Shown here: positions 7,887-14,667 of the stretch, one piece after another
Position numbering within the stretch: the stretch's first letter is position 1
Layout of the letters: the number at the start of each line of letters is the position of its first letter
Source of the DNA: Actinomycetota bacterium
GTDB lineage: Bacteria > Actinomycetota > Acidimicrobiia > Acidimicrobiales > CADCSY01
Assembly: GCA_004366205.1 (NCBI GenBank)
Contig: SIRW01000018.1
Location: 1-45,640, forward strand
Length of the DNA stretch: 45,640 nt
Direction: 5' to 3'
Notes under the pieces: model-generated
The model's database searches: none
Seen by the model: only the letters and a program-made list of their open reading frames with translations
Told to the model about the DNA's origin: nothing
Translations under genes and position numbers: made by a program

Positions 7887-8593
7887 CAGCCCCCCTCCGG
7901 CAGCGTGTAGGTGACGATCAGGGTCGGGCCCGGACCGGTGCTGTGCTCCCGGCTCCTGAAGACGCTCGTGTTGTTGGCCGTGTTCGTGGCGTCACGGAGG
8001 CGCCACCCGTGGTTCGACTGGGGTTGGGCATGGAAGCCCTGCACGTGCGCGGTCACGTTCCACGTCGCCGTCGACCCGGTGACCTGGACCTGGACCTCGG
8101 TTCCGGTCACAGTGGGGCGGTCGTTCCACGTGACCGACCCCTCCTCCCAGTGCGTGGACACCGGCTGGACCCCGTAGGTCCGGGTGCCGGTGGACTCCCT
8201 GTGGAGCGTGAGGGTCGCGGAGCTGATCGTGGCCCCCGGCGGGAGCGTGGCGAGGTCGAACCGGACGTAGCTGAGGCGGTGGTTGGTGGATGGGCCCTGG
8301 CCGGTCGTGTGCGGGTTCGTGCGCAGCACGGTGGCGGAGCCGAAGTTCGCGCTCGGCTCGGCGTTGGACACGTACGCGTCGGCGACGGCGGTCAGCACGC
8401 AGGGCGAGGGGCAGGCTCCCGGGCCGCCGGGGTCGCCGGGGCCGTCGGGCGGGCCGACGGGCGCCTCGAGGACGGTGAGGTGGGCGGAGGTGACGGTGAG
8501 GGTGGCGGCGAAGCCGATGCTGGCGGTCAGGGCGACGGCGACGGCGATGACGCCTGCGGGGCCGCTGGCCGCGGCGAGGAGGCGGCGGGTCAC
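7886..8593 (-). CDS. Exported DNRLRE-domain protein
   Basis: 235 residues from the GTG at 8593, whose first bases overlap the preceding TGA (GTGA). The N-terminus is a signal peptide: basic MTRR, hydrophobic core AGVIAVAVALTASIGFA, then ATLTVTSAHLTV, echoing the AALNVTSDTL of the first operon protein. A Gly/Pro linker containing a CPSPC pair leads into a DNRLRE (disaggregatase-related/CBM96-like) beta domain: ADAYVSNAEPSANFGS, YVRFDLATLPPGATI, WEEGSVTWNDRPT. These domains are usually extracellular and sugar- or surface-associated. An upstream in-frame extension is not used because it would run through the RTX-like gene. Confidence 0.82.
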   Translation of the reverse strand: MTRRLLAAASGPAGVIAVAVALTASIGFAATLTVTSAHLTVLEAPVGPPDGPGDPGGPGACPSPCVLTAVADAYVSNAEPSANFGSATVLRTNPHTTGQGPSTNHRLSYVRFDLATLPPGATISSATLTLHRESTGTRTYGVQPVSTHWEEGSVTWNDRPTVTGTEVQVQVTGSTATWNVTAHVQGFHAQPQSNHGWRLRDATNTANNTSVFRSREHSTGPGPTLIVTYTLPEGG

Positions 8594-9546
8594 CACTGGT
8601 TCGCCTGCCTCACGATCACGGTCCGGCAGTTCACGTAGCGGGTCTGGTTTCTCACGTAGCAGGTGTTGTCGCCGCCACCGCCGTCGACGTGGTTGCGACC
8701 GGGGCCGCTGTAGATGGTGTCGTCGCCACTGCCGCCGAGGATGACGTCGTCGCCCGCGCCGCCGCGCAGGGTGTTGTTCCCGCTTCCTCCGACGATGCAG
8801 TCCGCCTGCGGGCCCCCGTCGACGACGTCGTCGCCGGTCAGCCCGAAGATCAGGTCGCGCAGCGCCGTGCCCGTGATCACGTCGTCGCCCAGGGTCCCGA
8901 AGATCACCTTGTCGAAGCCCATGCCCTGGCACTCGGCGGGGATCGGGAGCTCGCCACCCTCGATCTCGACGGCGACGCGGGTGACGTCCCGAGCGAGGGC
9001 GAGCACGGTCATCGGTACGACCACCGTTCCCTCGAAACCCTCCTGGGGCACGAGGGCCGCCCCGGACCCGACGGACGCGGCCCCCTCACCGAGCAGGACG
9101 ACCCGGACCACAGCTCCGGCGCAGGTGAGCGCCACGCCGGACACGGTGGTCTCGCTCACCACGAACCCGGGCCCGCCATCTGGATCGACGGTGGCCGTGT
9201 AGCCGACGTGCACGCCGTCGGCGTCGCAGGCGGCGTCGTCGGGGTCGAAGGGAGGGCCCCCCGGCTGGCCGGGAGGCGGGTTGGGCTGCGAGGGTGGACC
9301 GAACGACGGTCCGCCACCCTGTCCGGGCGGGTTGGGTTGGGAGGGCGGCCCGGACGGCGGACCGCCGCCGCGCCCCTGCCCCTCCGGTTGTGCCGCCCGG
9401 CCGTGGGCGTCACCGAGCACCGCGGCCCCCGACCCGCCCGGGTCCCGGCCGTCCCGCTGCGTCCAGGCCGCCCCGGCGAGCCCTGCGACCAGGGCGAGCG
9501 CGAGCGCGACGGCGGTGCGGCGCCGGTTGGCCGTCCGCGGGGTCAT
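8590..9546 (-). CDS. Exported protein with shared two-Cys domain and RTX-like Ca-binding repeats
   Basis: 318 residues; the ATG overlaps the upstream stop by 4 bases. In order: basic N-terminus and hydrophobic segment (11-28); a Gly/Pro/Gln linker holding two ~17-residue repeats (about 60-91, each containing GPPSQPNPP); a beta-rich domain at about 107-192 with Cys107 and Cys142 that resembles the whole mature part of the two preceding operon proteins; then hemolysin-type nonapeptide-like repeats from about 217 to 292 (GTLGDDVITG, GLTGDDVVDG, GGAGDDVILG, GGSGDDTIYSG). The GGxGxD-type turns bind Ca2+ in RTX beta-rolls. No type I secretion genes are near; export by Sec with the linked SipW-type peptidase is more likely. 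Confidence 0.82.
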   Translation of the reverse strand: MTPRTANRRRTAVALALALVAGLAGAAWTQRDGRDPGGSGAAVLGDAHGRAAQPEGQGRGGGPPSGPPSQPNPPGQGGGPSFGPPSQPNPPPGQPGGPPFDPDDAACDADGVHVGYTATVDPDGGPGFVVSETTVSGVALTCAGAVVRVVLLGEGAASVGSGAALVPQEGFEGTVVVPMTVLALARDVTRVAVEIEGGELPIPAECQGMGFDKVIFGTLGDDVITGTALRDLIFGLTGDDVVDGGPQADCIVGGSGNNTLRGGAGDDVILGGSGDDTIYSGPGRNHVDGGGGDNTCYVRNQTRYVNCRTVIVRQANQW

Positions 9547-9917
9547 GGCCGGCCCACCAGCGCGATCCGGGTCGAGGCGAGAGCATCGAGGTCCCCCGGG
9601 TCCTCGATCGGGACCGTGAAGGACCCGCCGCCGGGAACCGACGCCAGCGCGCCTGCGCCGAGGAGGGCACCGTCCTCGCCCAGCAGCACGAGCTCGAGAC
9701 GGCTCCCGGCGCACGCCGCGCCCAGCCCCTCCACCACGGCGGTCACGGCGCCGTCGGTGACCTCGACGACGACGTCGGGAGCGGCCGTGGCACACCGCCC
9801 GACCACCGCGGATCCGGCGCCGAGGGAGGACGAGCCGGCGCCGAGGGAGGCGGCGCTGGCCACCACGGCTGTCGCCAGCAGGATCACCGCCAGGGCGGTC
9901 AGGAGCAACCGGCGCAT
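9543..9917 (-). CDS. Small exported protein, second paralog of the two-Cys domain family
   Basis: 124 residues from the ATG at 9917, chosen because GAGGAG sits 6 nt upstream; a GTG two codons earlier abuts that ribosome site and is unlikely. Signal-like N-terminus (MRRLLLTALAVILLATAVVA), then SSLGAGSAVVGRC and a compact domain with a second Cys (GAACAGSRLELVLLGEDG) ending TRIALVGRP. It lines up with the first operon protein: SLGAGSAVVGRC versus TLAAGDTSVDAC, and CAGSRLELVLLGEDG versus CAHMTVQVALLDDDG. Its stop overlaps the next ATG by 4 bases. No named family recognised. Confidence 0.75.
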   Translation of the reverse strand: MRRLLLTALAVILLATAVVASAASLGAGSSSLGAGSAVVGRCATAAPDVVVEVTDGAVTAVVEGLGAACAGSRLELVLLGEDGALLGAGALASVPGGGSFTVPIEDPGDLDALASTRIALVGRP

Positions 9918-9983
9918 GCTCACCTCCTCGGTGGCTCGAAGCAGTCAGGACAGAGAACGTGGTTGGCGGGTCGTGGCGGCGGT

Positions 9984-10013
9984 GCCTCCGGGGACGTGGA
10001 CGCCCCCGGAGGC
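9984..10013 (-). terminator. Strong 10-bp hairpin inside the export operon
   Basis: Perfect 10-bp inverted repeat GCCTCCGGGG / CCCCGGAGGC around a 10-nt loop, between the first and second operon genes. No U-tract is seen. It may attenuate transcription or protect the 3' end of the first gene's mRNA. Confidence 0.5.
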
Positions 10014-10023
10014 CCGCCTGCTC

Positions 10024-10041
10024 GGGCTCCCGCCGGAGCCC
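10024..10041 (-). terminator. Second hairpin just after the first operon gene
   Basis: GGGCTCC-cgcc-GGAGCCC, a 7-bp stem with tetraloop, begins about 11 nt past the stop of the first gene and precedes the 10-bp hairpin. Confidence 0.45.
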
Positions 10042-10051
10042 CGTGGGGCTG

Positions 10052-10432
10052 CTAGCCCGTGATCAGGACGTGGATGTGGACGACGTCGACCGCGTCCACG
10101 TCCTCGACGATCTCGAGCGTCGCCTCGGCGTCCGCGTCGAGGGTGCCGTCTGCGGTGGCGAGGGTGCCGCCGTCATCATCGAGCAAGGCGACCTGCACGG
10201 TCATGTGCGCACACGCTTCGGGCGCCTCGACGGTCACCTCGTCCACCCCGAAGTGACCGGAGTCCCGGTCCCACGACGTGGTGTAGCTGGTGTCCGCCGC
10301 GTCGCTGCACGCGTCGACCGAGGTGTCGCCCGCGGCCAGGGTGTCGGAGGTGACGTTCAGCGCTGCGGCGAAGGCGAAGACCGAGCCGAACACGGCGACG
10401 CCTGCCAGAAGAGCAATGAGTGCTCGCTTCAT
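10052..10432 (-). CDS. Small exported protein with SipW-type signal peptide (operon leader, possible major cargo)
   Basis: 126 residues from the ATG at 10432, preferred over an upstream in-frame start because GGGAG lies 8 nt before it and the protein then opens with a clean signal peptide: MKRALIALLAGVAVFGSVFAFA, followed by AALNVTSDTLAAGD. The mature part is acidic, with two Cys (VDACSDA and EACAHMTV) and a C-terminus HIHVLITG. The signal peptide style is that of TasA/camelysin-like cargo of SipW peptidases. It is first in the operon and is separated from the rest by two hairpins, which would favour higher expression, as for a main structural subunit; that is inference. Confidence 0.78.
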   Translation of the reverse strand: MKRALIALLAGVAVFGSVFAFAAALNVTSDTLAAGDTSVDACSDAADTSYTTSWDRDSGHFGVDEVTVEAPEACAHMTVQVALLDDDGGTLATADGTLDADAEATLEIVEDVDAVDVVHIHVLITG

Positions 10433-10439
10433 GGTTGTG

Positions 10440-10465
10440 CTCCCATCAGGTAGGTGGTTGATGGG
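10440..10465 (-). promoter_or_regulatory. Hairpin overlapping the ribosome site of the export operon
   Basis: In the mRNA, CCCATCA pairs with TGATGGG across a 10-nt loop (arms at 10459-10465 and 10442-10448). The 3' arm contains part of the GGGAG Shine-Dalgarno sequence, so folding would hide the ribosome site of the gene starting at 10432. Candidate translational switch. Confidence 0.35.
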
Positions 10466-10762
10466 GCGTCGGTTTCGCCGCTCGCTCGCCACCGGCCAGG
10501 CGACCAGGTACAGCCGGATGGGTCATCGCATTCGCCCGCTCGTTGCTGCCGCCGAGAGCGGCTACCTTCAGCGTCGGCTGCACCACACAGGGTCGCAATG
10601 GGTCGCCCGACCCGACTCGGTAGGCCGGACGAACCATTCGGAGCGCCGCGTACCGGCACGCTGGGCCCTCCGCCCGATGCCACGCTGACGCACCCGGGCT
10701 AGTCCCCTTCCCGAGCGGTGCGTGCGAGTCGCCGGGACCGGCGATCACCAGGCAGTTGCTGG

Positions 10763-10925
10763 TGAACCGCCCTGGGTGTGACAGAGGCTCGGGCCATTGG
10801 TTTCCAACCCCGGCGGGGTCGGTCTGTTGGGCAGCGTAGAACGATGCTTCGAACTCGGCGGGCGGCACGTGATCGCAGTTGCCGTGGAGGCGCTGTTCGT
10901 TGGACCAGTGCACCCAGGCGAGGGA
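10763..10925 (-). mobile_element. IS3-family transposase tail with terminal repeat (remnant)
   Basis: On the minus strand 10925-10800 encodes LAWVHWSNEQRLHG, then HVPPAEFEASFYAAQQTD, the characteristic C-terminal end of IS3-family OrfB integrases. Just past it, TGAACCGCCCTGGGTG at 10763-10778 looks like an IS3-type terminal inverted repeat. The catalytic DDE core and OrfA are absent, and no matching left end is seen up to 11170. The rest of 10466-11133 holds only GC-rich shadow frames and no gene I can support. Confidence 0.7.
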
Positions 10926-11171
10926 TCGCCGCCCTGTCCAGCAACACATCGGCCCTCCCCAGAGGCGGCGGGGATGTGTGCTAAAAGGTCGGAGGGCGGA
11001 TGCTCGGCGCCGAGGTGCGAGGGGGTCGTCCGTGAACCAGGGGGGTCGAATCGGCAACCGCCGGATCGGCACGGGTGACCGCTCACCCGCTGCACGGCGG
11101 GGGCCGGGCCACAACCAGCTAGCCGGTAGAACCATGGTGCACCCCGGCGCAGATCACGAGGATCATCACGG

Positions 11172-11351
11172 ATGACCAGCCGGATCCTGCTCGGGTGGGT
11201 CGCGCTGTCGATCCCCGTGTCGCTCCTGACGGGCCGCCGCCTGTCCGCCGTGCGGGCCGCGCTGCCCCTGCCGGTCAGCCCGAGCGGCCACGGGCGGCCC
11301 GCCCCCGCCGGTGCCGCGGCCGGGCCGGGCGGAGGTCCCAGCTCGAGCTGA
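11172..11351 (+). CDS. Possible small membrane protein
   Basis: A 59-codon frame from ATG at 11172: one hydrophobic segment (ILLGWVALSIPVSLL) then a Pro/Gly/Ala-rich tail ending in serines. A GAGG lies 11 nt upstream, and a 13-codon frame (ATG 11134) ends in TGA overlapping this ATG. No family recognised and the tail is low complexity, so it may be spurious. Confidence 0.25.
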   Translation: MTSRILLGWVALSIPVSLLTGRRLSAVRAALPLPVSPSGHGRPAPAGAAAGPGGGPSSS

Positions 11352-11353
11352 CG

Positions 11354-11465
11354 CTAGAGCCGCTCGACGTGCTCGGCCACAGGCAGCACCGCCCGGGTGC
11401 CGAACACGTAGCTCGAGTGGTCGACCACGGCATCGAGGTCGAACGCGTCGTGATCGAGGCCACCG
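11354..11465 (-). pseudogene. Nucleotide-sugar dehydrogenase, C-terminal remnant
   Basis: The minus strand from about 11465 to the TAG at 11354 encodes DHDAFDLDAVVDHSSYVF, then GTRAVLPVAEHVERL. This matches the very end of UDP-sugar 6-dehydrogenases (WbpA/UDP-GlcNAc dehydrogenase type), which finish with 'DHxxFD...DTRN...VERL'; here DTRN has become GTRA. Everything upstream of the last ~35 codons is missing, and the epimerase promoter lies immediately beyond. It is probably a leftover from rearrangement of an older polysaccharide locus. Confidence 0.6.
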
Positions 11466-11507
11466 TCGCTGCACCGGCTCACAGCCGTTGGCGGCGCCCC
11501 GGCGCGC

Positions 11508-11513
11508 TAGCGT
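11508..11513 (+). promoter_or_regulatory. -10-like hexamer TAGCGT
   Basis: TAGCGT then GCGGCGCC (8 nt) before the GTG at 11522. The 14-nt block is nearly identical to that before the GMC oxidoreductase gene. Confidence 0.5.
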
Positions 11514-11521
11514 GCGGCGCC

Positions 11522-12448
11522 GTGCGTGCGCTCGTGACCGGCGGGGCGGGGTTCATCGGGTCGAACCTCGTCGAGGCCCTCGTCGCCCGCGGTGACGAGG
11601 TCGCGGTGCTCGACGACCTGTCGACCGGGTTCGCCGAGAACGTTCCCGCCGGGGTCGAGCTCGTCGAGGGCGACGTCGCCGACGCGGGCGTCGTGGCGAA
11701 GGCCGCCAGCGGCTGCGAGGTCGTGTTCCACCTCGCCGCCCACCGGGCGGTGTTCCGCTCGGTGGAGCACCCCTTGCAGACCGACCGGGCCAACGTGGCG
11801 GGCACGCTCGCCGTGCTCGTGGCGGCCCGCGACGCTGGTGTGCGCCGGGTCGTGGCCTCCTCGTCGTCGTCGGTGTACGGCGGGGCCGAGCAGCTCCCGA
11901 CCCCGGAGTCGGCGCCGCTCCTGCCCCGCTCGCCCTACGCTGTGTCGAAGCTGGCGGGCGAGCACTACTGCCGGGTGTTCACCGAGCTGTTCGGGCTCGA
12001 GACCGTCTCGCTGCGGTACTTCAACGTCTACGGGCCCCGCCAGCGGCCGGACAGCCAGTACGCCGCGGTGATCCCGCTGTTCATCGACGCCCTGCGCTCG
12101 GGCCGCCCGCCCGAGGTGCACGGTGACGGCCGCCAGACCCGCGACTTCACCTACGTGGCCGACGCCGTGGCCGCCAACCTGCGCGCCGCCACCGCCCCCG
12201 CCGAGCGCTGCTCGGGCAAGGCCTACAACGTGGCGGGCGGCGCCGCCCACTCGCTGCTCGACCTGCTCGGCATCCTCGAGGGTCTGACCGGGGTGCGGGC
12301 CGCACCCCTGCACACCGACCCCCGAGCCGGCGACGTGCGCCACACCCGAGCCGACATCAGCGCTGCGAAGGCGGAGCTGGGCCACGCCCCCGAGGTCAGC
12401 TTCGAGGAGGGCCTGGCCCGCACGCTCGAGTGGTTCGCGGCGCGCTGA
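11522..12448 (+). CDS. NAD-dependent sugar epimerase/dehydratase (UDP-hexose 4-epimerase-like)
   Basis: 308 residues, GTG start fixed by the TAGCGT element. Extended SDR fold: GGAGFIGSN nucleotide loop at 7-15, LDDL at 30-33 (Asp for NAD), VVFHLAAH, SSSSSVYG, and the catalytic Tyr139-xxx-Lys143 pair in SPYAVSK. YFNVYGPRQRPDSQYAAV is the substrate loop typical of GalE/WbpP-like UDP-hexose or UDP-HexNAc 4-epimerases. It is the first gene of the polysaccharide region and converges with the LPXTG gene. Epimerase versus 4,6-dehydratase cannot be settled by eye, but the RYFNVYGPRQ context favours 4-epimerase. Confidence 0.85.
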   Translation: MRALVTGGAGFIGSNLVEALVARGDEVAVLDDLSTGFAENVPAGVELVEGDVADAGVVAKAASGCEVVFHLAAHRAVFRSVEHPLQTDRANVAGTLAVLVAARDAGVRRVVASSSSSVYGGAEQLPTPESAPLLPRSPYAVSKLAGEHYCRVFTELFGLETVSLRYFNVYGPRQRPDSQYAAVIPLFIDALRSGRPPEVHGDGRQTRDFTYVADAVAANLRAATAPAERCSGKAYNVAGGAAHSLLDLLGILEGLTGVRAAPLHTDPRAGDVRHTRADISAAKAELGHAPEVSFEEGLARTLEWFAAR

Positions 12449-12455
12449 AGCGGCA

Positions 12456-12480
12456 GCGCCGGTCGGGACCGAGCCGGCGC
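12456..12480. terminator. Hairpin between convergent epimerase and LPXTG genes
   Basis: GCGCCGG ... CCGGCGC, a 7-bp stem, with an inner GGTC/GACC repeat, in the 44-bp convergent gap. No U-tract; may act in both directions. Confidence 0.4.
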
Positions 12481-12492
12481 CCGCCGGGGGGC

Positions 12493-12819
12493 TCAGCCGC
12501 CGAGCTCGCCGGTCCGGCGGCGCCGGGTCGACACGACAGCGATGGCGCCGACGGCGACCAGCGCCCCGCCGATGGCGGCGAGGCCGAGGACGTCTCCGCC
12601 CGTGACGGGCAGGCCGCGCTGGGCCTGGGTGCCGCGCACCTCCGGCTGGGCGATCACGTCGGGGCCGGCTTCGGGCGTGGCGGGCGGCGGCAGCTCCTCG
12701 CGCTCGATCTCGTCGGGCAGCACCTCCACGTATGGGTCGAGCTGGGCGCTCGCCGCCCCCACCCCGAGGACGAGGAACACGACGAAGACCACGAGACCGG
12801 CAACCCGCCTGAACATCAT
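12493..12819 (-). CDS. Small LPXTG-type cell-wall-anchored protein
   Basis: 108 residues from the ATG at 12819, which has TACGGT 6 nt before it; a longer frame reaches 12855 without such support. Signal peptide at 1-25 (FRRVAGLVVFVVFLVLGVGAAS, cut near ASA-Q), a short Pro/Glu-rich stalk, then LPVTG at 70-74, a hydrophobic segment (LGLAAIGGALVAVGAIAVV) and RRRR tail. This is the standard sortase sorting signal, so the protein is predicted to be covalently linked to peptidoglycan. The exposed part is only about 45 residues. No sortase gene is in the window. Confidence 0.82.
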   Translation of the reverse strand: MMFRRVAGLVVFVVFLVLGVGAASAQLDPYVEVLPDEIEREELPPPATPEAGPDVIAQPEVRGTQAQRGLPVTGGDVLGLAAIGGALVAVGAIAVVSTRRRRTGELGG

Positions 12820-12825
12820 GGGCCG

Positions 12826-12831
12826 ACCGTA
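12826..12831 (-). promoter_or_regulatory. -10-like hexamer TACGGT (minus)
   Basis: TACGGT on the minus strand, 6 nt before the ATG of the LPXTG protein at 12819. Confidence 0.4.
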
Positions 12832-12869
12832 CCACGCTCCGTGCCGGCAACGCAATCAGGCGCTGCCAC

Positions 12870-14603
12870 TCACCACGGCACGTGGTTGGGAGGGCCGTCA
12901 GGGTGCGGCACGCCCCGGATCGTCCACACCGGGCCGGGGTGCCTGGCCGCAGGGACGATGCGCAGGCCCTCGCTGCCCGGAGGTTGCTCGAAGCGGACCT
13001 CGTGGCGGACCGACGCCCCCGGCGGGATCGAGACCCACAGCCCGACGGTGTAGGAGGGCCCGTCGGACCCGGCGGCGACCAGCTCGGCGTCCTCGTCGAG
13101 CTCGACGCCCGTCGCCCCGCCGGGCAGCGAGAGCGCGAGGATCCCGTCGTAGCGGCCCTCGGTCGGTCCCCGCACATAGGCGGGCGCGTCCTGGGGCGTG
13201 CGGTTCCGGAGCTCCACGGTGAGGGTCGCTCGCCCCGGCCGGCCTGCCCCGCCGGGCGCCAGCTCGAGCTCGACCCGCACGTCGAGGAACTGGTCGAGCT
13301 TGTTCGCACCCCGGTTCAGCACGGCGACGGCGAGCGACTCGCGCTCGAGGCCGCCGTCGAGCCCGGCGTGCCGGAACGCCTCCTGGACCTCGCGCCGCGC
13401 TGCCCACGCCAGCAGGTGGCGTCCGCGCTGCGCGCCGCGCAACTCGCGGACCAGCGCGATCGGGTCGAGGCCGCCACGGTCGAGCCCGCGCACCACCGCG
13501 GCGGCGACGTCGCCGAGCCGGTCCCGTCGCGCGTCGTGGTCACCGCCCGCCGCCTCGGCCTCGGCGTACTGGCCGAGCAGCGCCCAGTCCACGACCGTGG
13601 TGTGGTCGATCACGAGGTCCGGGGCGCCGTCCTCACCGGCTACCGTCACCGGCCCGGCCACGCGCAGCAGCGCCGCCAGCGCGAGGACGTCGACCGCCAC
13701 CACGGCGTCGACCGCCTCCCCCGTGCGCGCCTCCCACATGCGGGCAGCCAGCGGCCCAGTCACGTCGAAGCGGGGCCACGCGGCGAGGTTGCGCCATTCC
13801 CGTCCGGGCTCCATCCAGCCCCACAGCCGGCGGATCTCGTCCGGGATCGGAACGGCCTCGTCCAATCGCAGGTCCGCAGTGGGTTGCATGCCCCGCAGCC
13901 GCAGCCGGCCCGCCTCCAGCTCGAGCACCCCGGCGTTGAGGAACATCCCCGAGCCGGCGCGCATCTCGGCGTTGTTCGCGGCGAGCAGCAGGACGCGCGA
14001 CGGGCCGTCGAGCAGACCCGCGATCGCGCCCGCGCTGCGGTCGAGGTCCTCCATGGCGCGCTCGAGGGCCTGCACCTCGCTCGCCAGGCGCGCCCGCGCC
14101 TCGGCCAGGGGCCCGATCAGCGCGCGGGCGGGACCGAGATCTGCGCGGGCGAGCACGGCCCGGGTCCGGCGCGCTACAACGGCGACCTCGTGGACGAAGT
14201 CCACCCGGGCGCGCCCCGCAGGCATGCCTGCCTCGACGCGGCCCAGCAGGTGCTCCGCCCCGGATGCCCCCGCGCTCGTGATCGCCGCGGCCGAGCCCGC
14301 CAGTGCGTCGACCGATCGCAGCTGGCGGCCGGCGACGGGAAGCACCCGGAGCGGAGCGACAGCCAAGCTGCGCACGCGCCGCTGGGAGCGCTCGAAGCGC
14401 GCCGCCGCCTCCTCGAGCTCGTCCACCACGCTCGCGTCGAGGAGCGCCTCCACCGGCTCGGCATGCAGCGCCTCCACCATGCGCTGCCCGTCCCGCAGGT
14501 CAGCCGCAGCGAGCACGAGCTGGACGGCCGCAGCCACCGCCCAGGCCGCCACGAGCACCAGTCCGGCCGCGAGCGCCCGGCGCGCTCGCCGCTCAGCGCG
14601 CAA
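12870..14603 (-). CDS. DUF4012 domain protein
   Basis: 577 residues from a TTG at 14603, the only start in frame before the divergent gene. A basic N-terminus and one membrane segment (about 10-32) precede a helical region and the DUF4012 domain, with VLLLAANNAEMRAGSGMFLNAG as its hallmark (family form 'LLLxQNNxELRxxGGF'; shown here in part: NNAEMRAGSGMF). The bulk should be extracytoplasmic. DUF4012 proteins are frequent in actinobacterial polysaccharide loci and are of unknown function. It is divergent from the coiled-coil gene at 14668, with 64 bp shared upstream DNA. Confidence 0.85.
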   Translation of the reverse strand: MRAERRARRALAAGLVLVAAWAVAAAVQLVLAAADLRDGQRMVEALHAEPVEALLDASVVDELEEAAARFERSQRRVRSLAVAPLRVLPVAGRQLRSVDALAGSAAAITSAGASGAEHLLGRVEAGMPAGRARVDFVHEVAVVARRTRAVLARADLGPARALIGPLAEARARLASEVQALERAMEDLDRSAGAIAGLLDGPSRVLLLAANNAEMRAGSGMFLNAGVLELEAGRLRLRGMQPTADLRLDEAVPIPDEIRRLWGWMEPGREWRNLAAWPRFDVTGPLAARMWEARTGEAVDAVVAVDVLALAALLRVAGPVTVAGEDGAPDLVIDHTTVVDWALLGQYAEAEAAGGDHDARRDRLGDVAAAVVRGLDRGGLDPIALVRELRGAQRGRHLLAWAARREVQEAFRHAGLDGGLERESLAVAVLNRGANKLDQFLDVRVELELAPGGAGRPGRATLTVELRNRTPQDAPAYVRGPTEGRYDGILALSLPGGATGVELDEDAELVAAGSDGPSYTVGLWVSIPPGASVRHEVRFEQPPGSEGLRIVPAARHPGPVWTIRGVPHPDGPPNHVPW

Positions 14604-14655
14604 CGAGCACGCTCAGCACGATGCGAACTTTGGCCACATATGTCATCCCCGCGGC

Positions 14656-14661
14656 TACTCT
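14656..14661 (+). promoter_or_regulatory. -10-like hexamer TACTCT
   Basis: TACTCT, 6 nt before the ATG at 14668. Confidence 0.4.
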
Positions 14662-14667
14662 GAGTGC

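Noticed and set aside
9246-9372. Tandem DNA repeat as a CRISPR-like array
   Set aside because: The repeat is in-frame and encodes the Gly/Pro linker of the RTX-like protein; no spacer structure.
10446-11135. 229-codon minus-strand frame as an intact gene
   Set aside because: Only about 45 residues match an IS3 transposase end; the flanks have no coding character.
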